DNA of 64,000 bases from UBA7374 sp965660635. GTDB taxonomy: Bacteria; Verrucomicrobiota; Verrucomicrobiia; Opitutales; Coraliomargaritaceae. Location: positions 1 to 64,000 of the forward strand of contig CBFIAS010000001.1 in the NCBI GenBank assembly GCA_965660635.1. Reading direction: 5' to 3'. This document shows positions 56,570 through 64,000 of the stretch, in pieces (within the stretch, counting starts at the first letter, position 1; each line of letters starts with the position of its first letter). The position numbers and the translations under genes were made by a program. The notes under the pieces were generated by a model. The model was not told where the DNA came from. It ran no database searches and was given only the letters and a program-made list of their open reading frames with translations.

Positions 56570-56895
56570 AGCGCGGAGATATCATCATCATTTCCGCGCA
56601 GGGAGATTATGGCAAACCCCGGCCGGCAGTTATCGTGCAAGCCGATGCGCTTGGAGAACTTGGCCACGAGTCCCTTGTCGTTTGCCTTCTGGCGACACAC
56701 ACGGCACAAGCTCCCCTCTTCCGCCTGCTTCTTGAGCCTTCGCTGGAAAACGGACTGAAAAAAAGCAGCCAGGTAATGGTTGATAAGATCTTTACCCTGC
56801 CAAAGTCCAAAGTAAGCCGCGTTATTGGCCGTCTACAGTCGAAGGAAATCACCGAACTCACCCGGATGCTGGCCTTTGTTGTCGGTATTCACTAA
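56566..56895 (+). CDS. MazF/PemK-family toxin (module 3)
   Basis: A 109-residue PemK-fold endoribonuclease-type toxin. It starts M-K-R-G-D-I-I-I-I-S-A-Q-G-D-Y-G-K-P-R-P-A-V-I-V-Q, then L-V-V-C-L-L-A-T-H, and ends with S-S-Q-V-M-V-D-K-I-F-T-L-P-K-S-K. The module sits between acpP and the FAD oxidoreductase; the next start is 10 bases past its stop, so it may be transcribed with them. Confidence 0.88.
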   Translation: MKRGDIIIISAQGDYGKPRPAVIVQADALGELGHESLVVCLLATHTAQAPLFRLLLEPSLENGLKKSSQVMVDKIFTLPKSKVSRVIGRLQSKEITELTRMLAFVVGIH

Positions 56896-56905
56896 CCCGC
56901 TAGAA

Positions 56906-58333
56906 ATGCCAGCCACACGATTCAACAACCAGCACTTTGAAACCGTCATCATCGGCGCCGGCATGGCCGGGCTTGCCGCCGGGATCCGTCTGGCCCTCGC
57001 GGGCAAGGAGGTCCTCATCCTCGAGCGGCACAATGCCAGCGGCGGCCTCAACTCCTTCTACAGCATTGACGGCCGCAAGTACGACGTCGGCCTGCATGCC
57101 CTGACCAACTACGTGCCCAAAGGCACAAAAGGCACCCCCCTGACCAAGCTCCTGCGTCAACTGCGCATTCCCTACGACGCCCTCGATCTATGCCCGCAGT
57201 ACGGCTCCCGCGTAGCCTTTCCCGGATGCGACCTCCGCTTTTCCAACGACTTCGCCCTCTTTGAATCCGAAGTCGCACGCGCCTTCCCCGCCCAGATCGA
57301 CGGCTTTCGCGCACTGGCGGATGAAGTCCGGGAACTGGATGCCTTCAACCTCGGAGCGGTTCCCGCCTCCGCCCGCGCAGCCGTCCAGCGGCACATCAAC
57401 GACCCGCTCCTCGAGGACATGCTCTTCTGCCCGGTCATGTACTACGGCAGCGCGCAGGAGCACGATATGGATTACGGGCAGTTCGCTATCATGTTTCGAT
57501 CCCTCTTCTTCGAGGGCTTTGCCCGCCCCCTTGAAGGGGTCCGCGTGATCATCCGCCTGCTCCAGGACAAATACCGCTCGCTCGGCGGCCTGCGCAAGAT
57601 GAAGTGCGGCGTCCAGCGCATCCATACCGAAGGCAACCAAGCCACCGCACTCACCCTCGACGACGGCAGCACCCTCACCGCTGACCGCATCCTCTCCACC
57701 GCAGGCGCAGTCGAAACCGCCCGGCTCTGCGAGGATCAACCCGCCGATGCCGAATCCGCTAACATCGGTCAGCTCGGCTACGCCGAGACCATCACCGTGC
57801 TCGACGGCCAACCCACCGACTTCGGCTGGGATGACACCATCGTCTTCTTCAACACCCGGGAACGCTTCCACTACGCCCGCGTAGACGACGGCCTGATCGA
57901 CCCGACCAGCGGAGTCATCTGCTTCCCCAACAACTACGACTACGGCGGGCGGCAACTCGACGAAGGCTTCCTCCGCATCACCGCGATGGCCCACCACGAC
58001 CGCTGGTGCGCCCTCGGCGAAGACGATTACCGCGCTCAAAAGGAACACTGGTACAGCGAACTACAGAAAGTCGCCCTCGGCATCCTCCCCGAAAGCCCGC
58101 TCCCGCTCGACGCGCACCGCCTGGCCAAGGACATGTTCACCCCGCGCACAGTACGCAAATACACCGGCCACCTGAACGGAGCCATCTATGGCGCTCCGGA
58201 AAAAAGCCGGGAAGGCCGCACCCACCTCGACAACCTCTACCTTGCAGGAACCGACCAGGGCTTTCTCGGCATCGTCGGCGCCATGCTCAGCGGCATCTCC
58301 ATGGCCAACCTGCACGTCCTGCAGGGTACCTGA
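56906..58333 (+). CDS. CrtI/phytoene-desaturase-like FAD oxidoreductase
   Basis: A 475-residue flavoprotein. The dinucleotide-binding start is V-I-I-G-A-G-M-A-G-L-A-A-G-I-R-L-A-L-A-G, with the acidic strand end L-I-L-E-R-H. It then has G-G-L-N-S-F-Y and a C-terminal L-Y-L-A-G-T-D-Q-G-F-L-G-I-V-G-A-M-L-S-G FAD-closing motif. This fits the phytoene dehydrogenase/retinol saturase-like superfamily, which desaturates or saturates C-C bonds in lipids. No carotenoid genes (crtB, crtE) are near; the ketoacyl synthase and ACP upstream suggest an ACP-bound acyl substrate. Start at MPATRFNN. Confidence 0.85.
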   Translation: MPATRFNNQHFETVIIGAGMAGLAAGIRLALAGKEVLILERHNASGGLNSFYSIDGRKYDVGLHALTNYVPKGTKGTPLTKLLRQLRIPYDALDLCPQYGSRVAFPGCDLRFSNDFALFESEVARAFPAQIDGFRALADEVRELDAFNLGAVPASARAAVQRHINDPLLEDMLFCPVMYYGSAQEHDMDYGQFAIMFRSLFFEGFARPLEGVRVIIRLLQDKYRSLGGLRKMKCGVQRIHTEGNQATALTLDDGSTLTADRILSTAGAVETARLCEDQPADAESANIGQLGYAETITVLDGQPTDFGWDDTIVFFNTRERFHYARVDDGLIDPTSGVICFPNNYDYGGRQLDEGFLRITAMAHHDRWCALGEDDYRAQKEHWYSELQKVALGILPESPLPLDAHRLAKDMFTPRTVRKYTGHLNGAIYGAPEKSREGRTHLDNLYLAGTDQGFLGIVGAMLSGISMANLHVLQGT

Positions 58334-58343
58334 ACAAGCGGCA

Positions 58344-58682
58344 TCAACCCGGGGGCCAGGCCATGGCCCTGCCGCCCAGCACATGCACGTGCAAATGCGG
58401 CACCGTCTCCCCGCCGTCCGGGCCGTTGTTGACAACAACGCGATAGCCCCCCGCCAGATCCAGCGAGCGGGCCACCTTCGCCGCGGTCAACAGCAAGTGC
58501 CCCAACAAGGCCTGGTCCTCCGGCTGGGCCTCGCCGATGCGCGGCACCACCGGCTTCGGAATCACCAGCAGATGCGTCGGCGCCTGCGGATCAATGTCGT
58601 GTATGACGATGCACAAGTCGTCCTCATGCTCGATCTTTGCCGGAATCTCCCGCGCAATGATTTTTTCAAACAGTGTGCTCAT
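58344..58682 (-). CDS. HIT-family (HINT-like) hydrolase
   Basis: A 112-residue nucleotide hydrolase. The histidine triad H96-L-H98-V-H100-V-L-G-G is intact, and the N-terminal F-E-K-I-I-A-R-E-I-P-A-K-I segment is typical of the HINT branch, which cleaves AMP-lysine and other phosphoramidates. The start at MSTLFEKI is preferred over one four codons upstream. It is convergent with the FAD oxidoreductase. Confidence 0.92.
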   Translation of the reverse strand: MSTLFEKIIAREIPAKIEHEDDLCIVIHDIDPQAPTHLLVIPKPVVPRIGEAQPEDQALLGHLLLTAAKVARSLDLAGGYRVVVNNGPDGGETVPHLHVHVLGGRAMAWPPG

Positions 58683-58739
58683 CCCCTCATTCAAGGAATC
58701 TGCGTGATCGAGACCAGCGCAAAGCGCTACGCAGCCCGA

Positions 58740-59198
58740 TCACCGGTTCCTCAACCATTTACGTACAACTTTTATGCACTGCTGCACATCGCCATGATGC
58801 GCTTCAATGTCCTGACCAGCAATATCAGAAATAAACTGCTGAAAACGAAATCGCTCAAGATCCAGCACCAAGCAAACCTTGTCCTTCTGCAAACCACTTC
58901 CAAACCGCTTTGCTCCTAAAAACAAACCCAGTTCCAGAGGCATATTAAACCGCGGAAGGCCATTCTCATTGAGCTCAGTACGCGACAGGTCGTGTATGCC
59001 GAACTTGCACTCCTCCACAATCCTTTGAATCTTATTGATACGAACTTCACTGGAATCAGAAATTTCTTTGGCACATCTAGGCACAAAACCGCAATCGAAG
59101 ACCGTGAAGATGATCGCCTCAAACATCCCGGCGTAGTCGGCGTCAAAGGGACAATTCACAAATACTTGCCCCGGTTGCTGAACTGCTTTCCGGGCCAT
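58740..59198 (-). CDS. 'NCPFD' Rossmann-like protein, possible nucleotide-acting effector
   Basis: A 152-residue single-domain protein. It opens F-V-N-C-P-F-D-A-D-Y (13-22) and has C-G-F-V-P-R-C-A-K-E-I-S-D-S-S-E-V-R, then C-K-F-G-I-H-D-L-S-R-T-E-L and F-N-M-P-L-E-L-G-L-F-L-G-A-K (Glu89). I recognise this as a widespread uncharacterised family. The 'MPLELGLFLGA' segment recalls the active-site region of nucleoside 2-deoxyribosyltransferase and TIR-like folds. Its ATG follows immediately on the TAA of the small basic gene upstream. Function is inferred only; no partner enzyme is adjacent. Confidence 0.7.
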   Translation of the reverse strand: MARKAVQQPGQVFVNCPFDADYAGMFEAIIFTVFDCGFVPRCAKEISDSSEVRINKIQRIVEECKFGIHDLSRTELNENGLPRFNMPLELGLFLGAKRFGSGLQKDKVCLVLDLERFRFQQFISDIAGQDIEAHHGDVQQCIKVVRKWLRNR

Positions 59199-59324
59199 TT
59201 AAGAGTCAACCGGTCCTGCCTTGGCTGTTTTGCGCCTGGCCAGAACCTTGCGAACCGCACGCCTCACCTCAACAGGCTTCACTTTACCTGAGCGGGCAGG
59301 CTTTTTCACAATCCTGATAGCCAT
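59199..59324 (-). CDS. Small basic protein paired with the NCPFD gene
   Basis: A 41-residue, strongly basic protein: M-A-I-R-I-V-K-K-P-A-R, then V-K-P-V-E-V-R-R-A-V-R-K-V-L-A-R-R. It ends with TAA directly followed by the ATG of the NCPFD gene, so the two are translated as a pair. The one predicted helix (E-V-R-R-A-V-R-K-V) could bind nucleic acid or its partner. A longer frame to 59393 exists but this ATG fits better. Confidence 0.6.
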   Translation of the reverse strand: MAIRIVKKPARSGKVKPVEVRRAVRKVLARRKTAKAGPVDS

Positions 59325-59382
59325 TCCTAACGATCTATTCCGTAGTGCATATTGGCAATCAAAAAATACCGCCGCGCAGCAC

Positions 59383-59859
59383 TCAGAGCACAATCACTTG
59401 CAGATTGGCACCCTTCGGCGCCCAGGTGGCGGCCAGCTCATCGATCCAGTCCCGGAGGCGACGGTAGCGGGCTTCGCGGCGACGCGTCCAGTACGCGCCC
59501 TCCGGGCAAATCGACTCGCGCAACCCGGTGACCAACAAACAAGCACGGCGACGCCCCGAAAGCGTCTTCATTTTACCGATGATTGAACGGCGCAACCAGA
59601 GCGGCGCGCAGTCTTCCGGTCCCTCCACATGCCAGTGGGCAAAAGCCACTGCGCGCTCCCCTTCCCCGCTAAAATAAAGATCCGCCAGCTTGTGCGCGCC
59701 CCCTTGGAGCGACAACTGGCGCCGCACCGACTCCGGCTCTGTATCCGCCAGATCCAGGACCCGGCGGGCATGCATGCCGCCCTCCGGATCCGCCCCGGCC
59801 ACGCCCTGCAGAAGACCGCTCAAAACACGCAACTGTTGCAATGCACAAGCCCTAGGCAT
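59383..59859 (-). CDS. Hypothetical protein downstream of nrdR
   Basis: A 158-residue soluble protein starting MPRACALQQLRVLSG, overlapping nrdR by eight bases. It is rich in Arg and Leu, with blocks H-K-L-A-D-L-Y-F-S-G-E-G-E-R, V-A-F-A-H-W-H-V-E-G-P-E-D and Y-W-T-R-R-R-E-A-R-Y-R-R-L-R-D-W-I. No family is recognised. Tight coupling to nrdR suggests a real gene. Confidence 0.6.
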   Translation of the reverse strand: MPRACALQQLRVLSGLLQGVAGADPEGGMHARRVLDLADTEPESVRRQLSLQGGAHKLADLYFSGEGERAVAFAHWHVEGPEDCAPLWLRRSIIGKMKTLSGRRRACLLVTGLRESICPEGAYWTRRREARYRRLRDWIDELAATWAPKGANLQVIVL

Positions 59860-60316
59860 GGCTCTGCGATTGCTTGAGCGAGTCGATCTCCTGCAGCAAC
59901 TCCTCGATATCCCGGAAGTCCTTGTAGACCGAGGCGTAGCGCACGTAGGCAATCTGGTCGATCTGCTTGAGCCGGGTCATTATCTGCTCGCCAATCGCCT
60001 TCGACGGGATCTCCTGGTCGAACTCCCTCTCCAGCGTGGACGTCACATCGGCCACCAGCATCTCAATCTGCATGAAATCAACGGGGCGCTTCTGCACCGC
60101 CTTCTTGATCCCTCCCAGCATCTTCGCCCGGTCGAAATCCTCCCGGCGCCCGTCCCGCTTGACCACCAGCAAATCCCCGCGCAACACCTCCTCCACCGTC
60201 GTGAAGCGGGCATCGCAATCCAGACACTGGCGGCGGCGACGGATCGAAGTCTCGTTCTTCGCCGTGCGTGTGTCCAGCACCTTGGTCTCAGCAGATCTGC
60301 ATTTCGGGCAACGCAT
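59852..60316 (-). CDS. nrdR: Transcriptional repressor NrdR
   Basis: A 154-residue zinc-ribbon plus ATP-cone repressor of ribonucleotide reductase genes. It has M-R-C-P-K-C (Cys3, Cys6), C-L-D-C (Cys31, Cys34), the T-R-T-A-K-N-E-T-S-I-R-R-R-R segment and an ATP-cone from V-V-K-R-D-G-R-R-E-D-F-D to A-Y-V-R-Y-A-S-V-Y-K-D-F. Length is typical. The upstream ATATGTGTTATATATGTTAC may hold an operator. Confidence 0.94.
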   Translation of the reverse strand: MRCPKCRSAETKVLDTRTAKNETSIRRRRQCLDCDARFTTVEEVLRGDLLVVKRDGRREDFDRAKMLGGIKKAVQKRPVDFMQIEMLVADVTSTLEREFDQEIPSKAIGEQIMTRLKQIDQIAYVRYASVYKDFRDIEELLQEIDSLKQSQSHA

Positions 60317-60416
60317 ATGTGTTATATATGTTACAATCCTCTGTATCTAGTCAACCTTTTCAATGCCAACACTATATCTAGGATCTTTAGATCACACTAG
60401 CCCGCATATTGCATCA

Positions 60417-60509
60417 GTTGAAGAGTGTCGGGATGTAAGTCATTCATATTGAGTAGTCAGCGAATTTTCTTTGAAAATTCGCTGTGTCGTAAGAATGACA
60501 CTCTTCAAC
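60417..60509. mobile_element. MITE-like palindromic element
   Basis: 93 bases bounded by exact 13-base inverted repeats (GTTGAAGAGTGTC ... GACACTCTTCAAC). An internal perfect 11-base stem with a 3-base loop lies at 60459-60483 (arm AGCGAATTTTC). It is non-coding and AT-rich. The layout fits a miniature inverted-repeat element. No target duplication was identified. Confidence 0.6.
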
Positions 60510-60526
60510 TTTGAATCCACAAGCAG

Positions 60527-60621
<95 letters not shown>

Positions 60622-60740
60622 AATCTCATGCAATAAACGGGCTAGCCAAGACTCGCCTCAAGAACCTCATAGACGATGCTGCGCCGTTCCATAAAAATAC
60701 AGCCCTCACTTTTGTGAAGGCCTTTCAATGCTCGGGGTGT

Positions 60741-60776
60741 GGGGATGGCTACGCGAACCAATTCTAATTTGCTAAA
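60741..60776. repeat. Imperfect ~36-bp direct repeat, left copy
   Basis: GGGGATGGCTACGCGAACCA then ATTCTAATTTGCTAAAA. It matches 61214-61250 with a few changes and one indel. The two copies flank the oxidoreductase fragment. A weaker third relative is near 61275 (GGGGATGCTATTACGAAATT). Confidence 0.65.
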
Positions 60777-60880
60777 ACAGTAATGCCACCCTCAGTGGCA
60801 GGAATGAGGATGGTATTGCAAAGTCAGTTCCGAGCTTGCGACAAGACCGACTCGCTTGCGAGATTGGACCAACAGGCGAC

Positions 60881-61182
60881 TTACCCTTCCTTGATCAAAT
60901 AAGGCCCCCACCCTTTTTCGAAGAATTCGCGCTTCGCATCGGCGGTCAAATCAACCGGGAGTGTATCGATGGTAATCACCTGTCAACTTGCCTTACAAGG
61001 ATCTTTTCATGGCGATCCTGTTCCTGCTCTTCGACAAAGCGGAAACGGCTTAAGTCTTCAACAGACGCTTCCGGGCCCTGTGTGCCATTGTCGGCACAGA
61101 TCGCACGTGCACCACGGCTGCCACCACCATTACGGATATAGAAATCCAAAGCACTGAGAACCGCTTCTGAGACCCAGGTCAT
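60881..61182 (-). pseudogene. Frameshifted C-terminal fragment of an FAD-dependent oxidoreductase
   Basis: On the minus strand one frame reads M-T-W-V-S-E-A-V-L-S-A-L-D-F-Y-I-R-N-G-G-G-S-R-G-A-R-A-I-C and continues to E-K-I-L-V-R-Q. A different frame then continues V-I-T-I-D-T-L-P-V-D-L-T-A-D-A-K to G-P-Y-L-I-K-E-G and TAA at 60881. Together they resemble the end of a large secreted FAD-dependent oxidoreductase family common in this phylum (recalled, not searched). The N-terminal part is absent. Confidence 0.5.
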
Positions 61183-61213
61183 GTGACGCCAGCGGAAGGC
61201 CAGTCCGGCCTAC

Positions 61214-61250
61214 GGGGATGGCATTACGAACCGATTCTAATTTTCTAAAA
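61214..61250. repeat. Imperfect ~36-bp direct repeat, right copy
   Basis: GGGGATGGCATTACGAACCG then ATTCTAATTTTCTAAAA, the partner of 60741-60776. The 200 bases between here and the transposase stop hold no gene; they include a 14-base palindrome GCAGGAGCTCCTGC at 61408. Confidence 0.65.
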
Positions 61251-61446
61251 ATGGCATCATATCCTCATCACACCGATGGGGATGCTATTACGAAATTAGA
61301 ATTTATTGTGTAAGAATATGAAATTCAATCAGCTACAATTTCGCTAATCTCGTCCACGAAAACGGAATTAAAATCTTTCGAGATTCTATTTTCGCTATGC
61401 CATCACCGCAGGAGCTCCTGCCGGGATGGCTGACAAACCGTTTTTC

Positions 61447-62589
61447 TTACGCGATTCGTAACACCTCCTTTCCATTTTCTCGGTGATAGTAATTCAGCAG
61501 CCCGCCTAGCCGTTCAAATTTTGCGACTGAACCGCACTGCCCTTTGTTTATCGGGTCGTATGGGAATGGGATCAAGTTGTCCAAACCTTGGTGATTTCTT
61601 TCGTGGTGATAATGCAAAACGTAATTTTCAACCGCTTTTCGGAGCGATTTTTCGCCAAAGAAAATCATCCGCCCCAAGCACTCTTCTTTCATACTTTTAA
61701 CGAAGCGTTCAGCGTAACCGTTTTGCTGCGGCGTTCCGATTCGAGTGCGGATGACACGCACTCCTGAATCTTCGAGTGTCTTGCAGAACTCCTTTGTAAA
61801 CAGCACGTCGTTGTCGCACACAAAATACTTCATGCCATTGAAAAAGCCATCTTCAGCATCGGTGAGATTACGTGCCACTTGAGCCATCACCTTCCCGTTC
61901 ATCTGACAATTGATCTGTGCAATCTCGACCTGACGTTTCGCCAGATTCATCACAAACAGCGTGTGATAGCGAACAAGGCCACACATCGTCCACACTTCCG
62001 TCGTGAGAAAATCGGCGACACACATCGTCGCCATGTGCGAGCGGACAAATTGCTTCCACGTTGTTTGCTTCATCCGCTCATCCGAGGGTGGTATACCTGC
62101 CGCTCGAAGGATGTTACCTACGGTGCTCTCGCACACCTGATATCCGAGATTCTCCAAGGCTCCTTGGATTCGCTCGTAGCCCCAGCTTGGGTTTTCCTCC
62201 GCAAATTGGATGCAAAGCTCCTTGATCACTTCCATCTCCTTCTGCCGATCTGTTTTGATTCGGCGCTTCGCAGTGTATTTGAGCGCCACAAGTTTGCGAT
62301 GCCAGTAAAGTATCGTATCCGGCGTTACAATGCTTGCGTATTGCATCAGCGCCTTACGACCGAGCTTCTTGCCACGTTTTGCCAATTTCCGACGTTGAGT
62401 ATTGCTCAAATCCAACTTCCCGCCTTTCTTTTCTAGCTGTTCTTTGAGTATCTCATTCTCCGCATGCAGATAATTGATCATCCCGCTCAGCGGGACTGTT
62501 TGCGGTTCAGCCAACCTGCCATTGCGGCGATAAAAATGGTTAATTGCGTCTTCAAAGCGCTTTTTCTCAATTCCATAAGTCGTTGGCAA
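61447..62589 (-). mobile_element. DDE (rve) transposase of an IS3/IS481-like insertion sequence
   Basis: A 380-residue transposase. Residues 1-110 carry a leucine-zipper-like segment and helix-turn-helix. The integrase core has Asp193 (C-V-A-D-F-L-T-T-E-V-W), Asp259 (Y-F-V-C-D-N-D) and Glu294 in G-T-P-Q-Q-N-G-Y-A-E-R-F, a full DDE triad. The start codon is TTG at 62589, with an in-frame ATG only at residue 37. No frameshift is visible. Terminal inverted repeats could not be identified; the 5' side ends near TGTCCAGTTAAGGACGGTGT. Confidence 0.85.
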
Positions 62590-62680
62590 GAAGAACAGAT
62601 GCTAAATTTGAACCCCACACCGTCCTTAACTGGACACTAGTGATTTCATATAACTATTGGACGTTCCCACTCTTCACACC

Positions 62681-64000
62681 TTAGGAGCCAGCCTTGTGAA
62701 AATCCGCTTCGATTTCTTCCAGCGAGCGCCCTGCAGTCTCGGGCATCCACTTCCAGACCATAAAGATTTGCGGCACTAGGATCGCTGCGAACAGAAAGAA
62801 CGTGACCGAAGGGCCCACGGCTTCGCGTAGGCTTGGCGTGAATTGACCGACAATCGTATCGGTCGCCCACATTGTCAGAATGACAATTGCCATGGCATGT
62901 GAACGGATATTGGTCGGGAAGATTTCCGATGCGAAGATGAATTTGATCGGGCCGAGTGAGAATGCGAAGAACGCGACAAAGGCACACATCAATACGATCA
63001 GCATGGTGTTCGCACCGCTATTGAAACTCGCACCAATGCCGGCCAAACAGGCAATGGCACCGATCGTGCCGAACTGTAGCAACTTGCGACGACCAAGCTT
63101 ATCAACAAAGGCCATCGCGATAGTAGTGAAAATCATATTACAAAACCCGATCACCGCCATGCCACTCAAAGCACCATCCGCTTTAAGTCCGGCGCTCTCC
63201 AACATGGATGTGCCGTAATAAAACACCACGTTGATTCCGCTGAATTGAGCAAAGGCAGCCAACAGCATCGCGATGAGCAAGGGCTTGCGGTATTTCTTTT
63301 GCAGCACGTCTACGAAGCGCTTCTGAGTCGCACTCTCCTTGGCCACCGCATCTTGAATGCTCTCTAGCTCCTGATCGGCACCATTACGAAAGATACGATT
63401 GAGCACCTGTCCGGCTTTTTCAACACGCCCTTCCTTGACTAACCAGCGCGGGCTCTCTGGCAAGAAAGCCGCCATCACCAGGAAGAACAGGCCGGGCACC
63501 AACTCGGAACCAAACATCGCACGCCAAGTTTCGTCAGCCACGAACCACTTCATAAAACTCCCTTCCGCAGCGGTTTCGGCAACCGAGGCCGCCCACTGGT
63601 GCAGGAAGTAATTATTAAACAAGGCAATCATAATGCCCAGCGTGATCGCAAATTGAAACATCGTCACTAGACGCCCACGCAGGTGGGTCGGTGAGATCTC
63701 CGAAATATACAGCGGACAGACCATTGCCGAGACCCCAACTCCCAGCCCACCCAACCAACGGGCAAATACCAGTAATTCGATATTCATGGCCCATGCGCTG
63801 CCTAAGGCAGAGAGCAGCATCAACACCGCCGCAAACAACAGATTTCGGCTGCGCCCAAACTTATCGCTCAACCAACCCGACAGCCCCGACCCGAATACCG
63901 CCCCCAACAGACCCGAGCTCACAAAGAAGCCCTCCATCGTCGGCGATAATGTGAACTGCGACTTCACCGCACTGATGGTGCCGGAAATGACAATCGCATC
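62681..64000 (-). CDS. Sugar transporter of the MFS (sugar porter) family, partial
   Basis: 439 codons, including the stop, are visible; the 5' end runs past the window edge. The edge reads D-A-I-V-I-S-G-T-I-S-A-V-K-S-Q-F-T, inside the first membrane helix (cf. 'D...isG.....F'). Sugar-porter signatures: G-W-L-S-D-K-F-G-R-S-R, L-P-E-S-P-R-W-L-V, Q-F-S-G-I-N-V-V-F-Y-Y, D-K-L-G-R-R, and the C-terminal M-P-E-T-A-G-R-S-L-E-E-I. Such proteins import hexoses or pentoses by proton symport. It lies downstream of no visible operon partner. Confidence 0.88.
   Translation of the reverse strand, partial: DAIVISGTISAVKSQFTLSPTMEGFFVSSGLLGAVFGSGLSGWLSDKFGRSRNLLFAAVLMLLSALGSAWAMNIELLVFARWLGGLGVGVSAMVCPLYISEISPTHLRGRLVTMFQFAITLGIMIALFNNYFLHQWAASVAETAAEGSFMKWFVADETWRAMFGSELVPGLFFLVMAAFLPESPRWLVKEGRVEKAGQVLNRIFRNGADQELESIQDAVAKESATQKRFVDVLQKKYRKPLLIAMLLAAFAQFSGINVVFYYGTSMLESAGLKADGALSGMAVIGFCNMIFTTIAMAFVDKLGRRKLLQFGTIGAIACLAGIGASFNSGANTMLIVLMCAFVAFFAFSLGPIKFIFASEIFPTNIRSHAMAIVILTMWATDTIVGQFTPSLREAVGPSVTFFLFAAILVPQIFMVWKWMPETAGRSLEEIEADFHKAGS

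Noticed and set aside
60836..61141. 101-codon plus-strand frame in the 61 kb gap
   Set aside because: It is antisense to the oxidoreductase fragment and has no motif.
61380..62640. Precise ends of the insertion sequence
   Set aside because: I looked for inverted copies of TGTCCAGTTAAGGA on the far side and for a target duplication and found neither, so the element boundaries are left at the transposase gene.

Overview
The window looks like a chromosome segment from a GC-rich marine member of Verrucomicrobiota, most likely class Opitutae (Puniceicoccales/Opitutales-like). This is inferred from gene families and style: two outer-membrane porins with the same signal region and the start of the mature protein, a fused SecDF, many starts without a clear Shine-Dalgarno sequence, and intergenic repeats built from phrases such as GTTCGATGTTCGACGTTC and CACGGATCAACACGGATG. 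No 16S rRNA gene is present, so the placement is tentative.

Layout. 0-3.5 kb: tandem porin paralogues and a BamE-like periplasmic protein on the minus strand. 3.6-8.2 kb: plus-strand housekeeping genes (DUF423, a hotdog thioesterase, surE, a repeat-built secreted protein, glyA). 8.4-11.7 kb: riboflavin synthase, tRNA-Met, then a scar of what appears to be a decayed BREX phage-defence locus. The scar holds a pglX 3' end, an intact AbiEi-like/Fic gene and a pglZ 5' end, bracketed by 73-bp direct repeats. 11.7-19.1 kb: a complete minus-strand thiamine operon (thiC-thiS-tenI-thiE-thiG-thiH-thiF-thiD) behind a TPP riboswitch. 19.2-30.6 kb: mutY, a SET protein, a PilB/GspE ATPase, a TPR protein, rpsO, pnp, an unknown two-gene membrane cassette, a pseudouridine synthase/SDR pair, and hpf. 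30.7-32.4 kb: tRNA-Arg, kdsA, rsmD. 32.4-41.8 kb: intergenic repeats and a long minus-strand run (yajC-secDF-recJ-pdxJ-nnr-dprA-rsmE) for protein export, repair, DNA uptake and cofactor metabolism. 41.9-45.6 kb: menA, a nucleotidyltransferase overlapping an AlkC-type DNA glycosylase, and a DUF4126 protein.

45.7-56.9 kb holds three separate MazEF/PemK-type toxin-antitoxin modules set among core genes: beside gcvP, inside the 3' end of gcvT, and between acpP and an FAD oxidoreductase. The gcvT case is flanked by an exact 28-bp duplication of gcvT's own end. The same stretch carries divergent gcvP (a fusion of the split-type subunits) and gcvT, an ECF sigma/anti-sigma pair followed by an HtrA-like protein lacking all three catalytic residues, galE, and a ketoacyl synthase-ACP-CrtI-like oxidoreductase locus.

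58.3-64 kb: a HIT protein, a two-gene unit (small basic protein plus 'NCPFD' Rossmann-like protein) downstream of nrdR, then about 1.1 kb of mobile-element debris (MITE-like palindrome, frameshifted FAD-oxidoreductase fragment between direct repeats), a DDE transposase, and a sugar transporter running off the edge.

The strongest candidates for follow-up are the BREX remnant with its Fic gene, the toxin-antitoxin insertion into gcvT, the catalytically dead HtrA homologue with the sigma factor, and the NCPFD two-gene unit.
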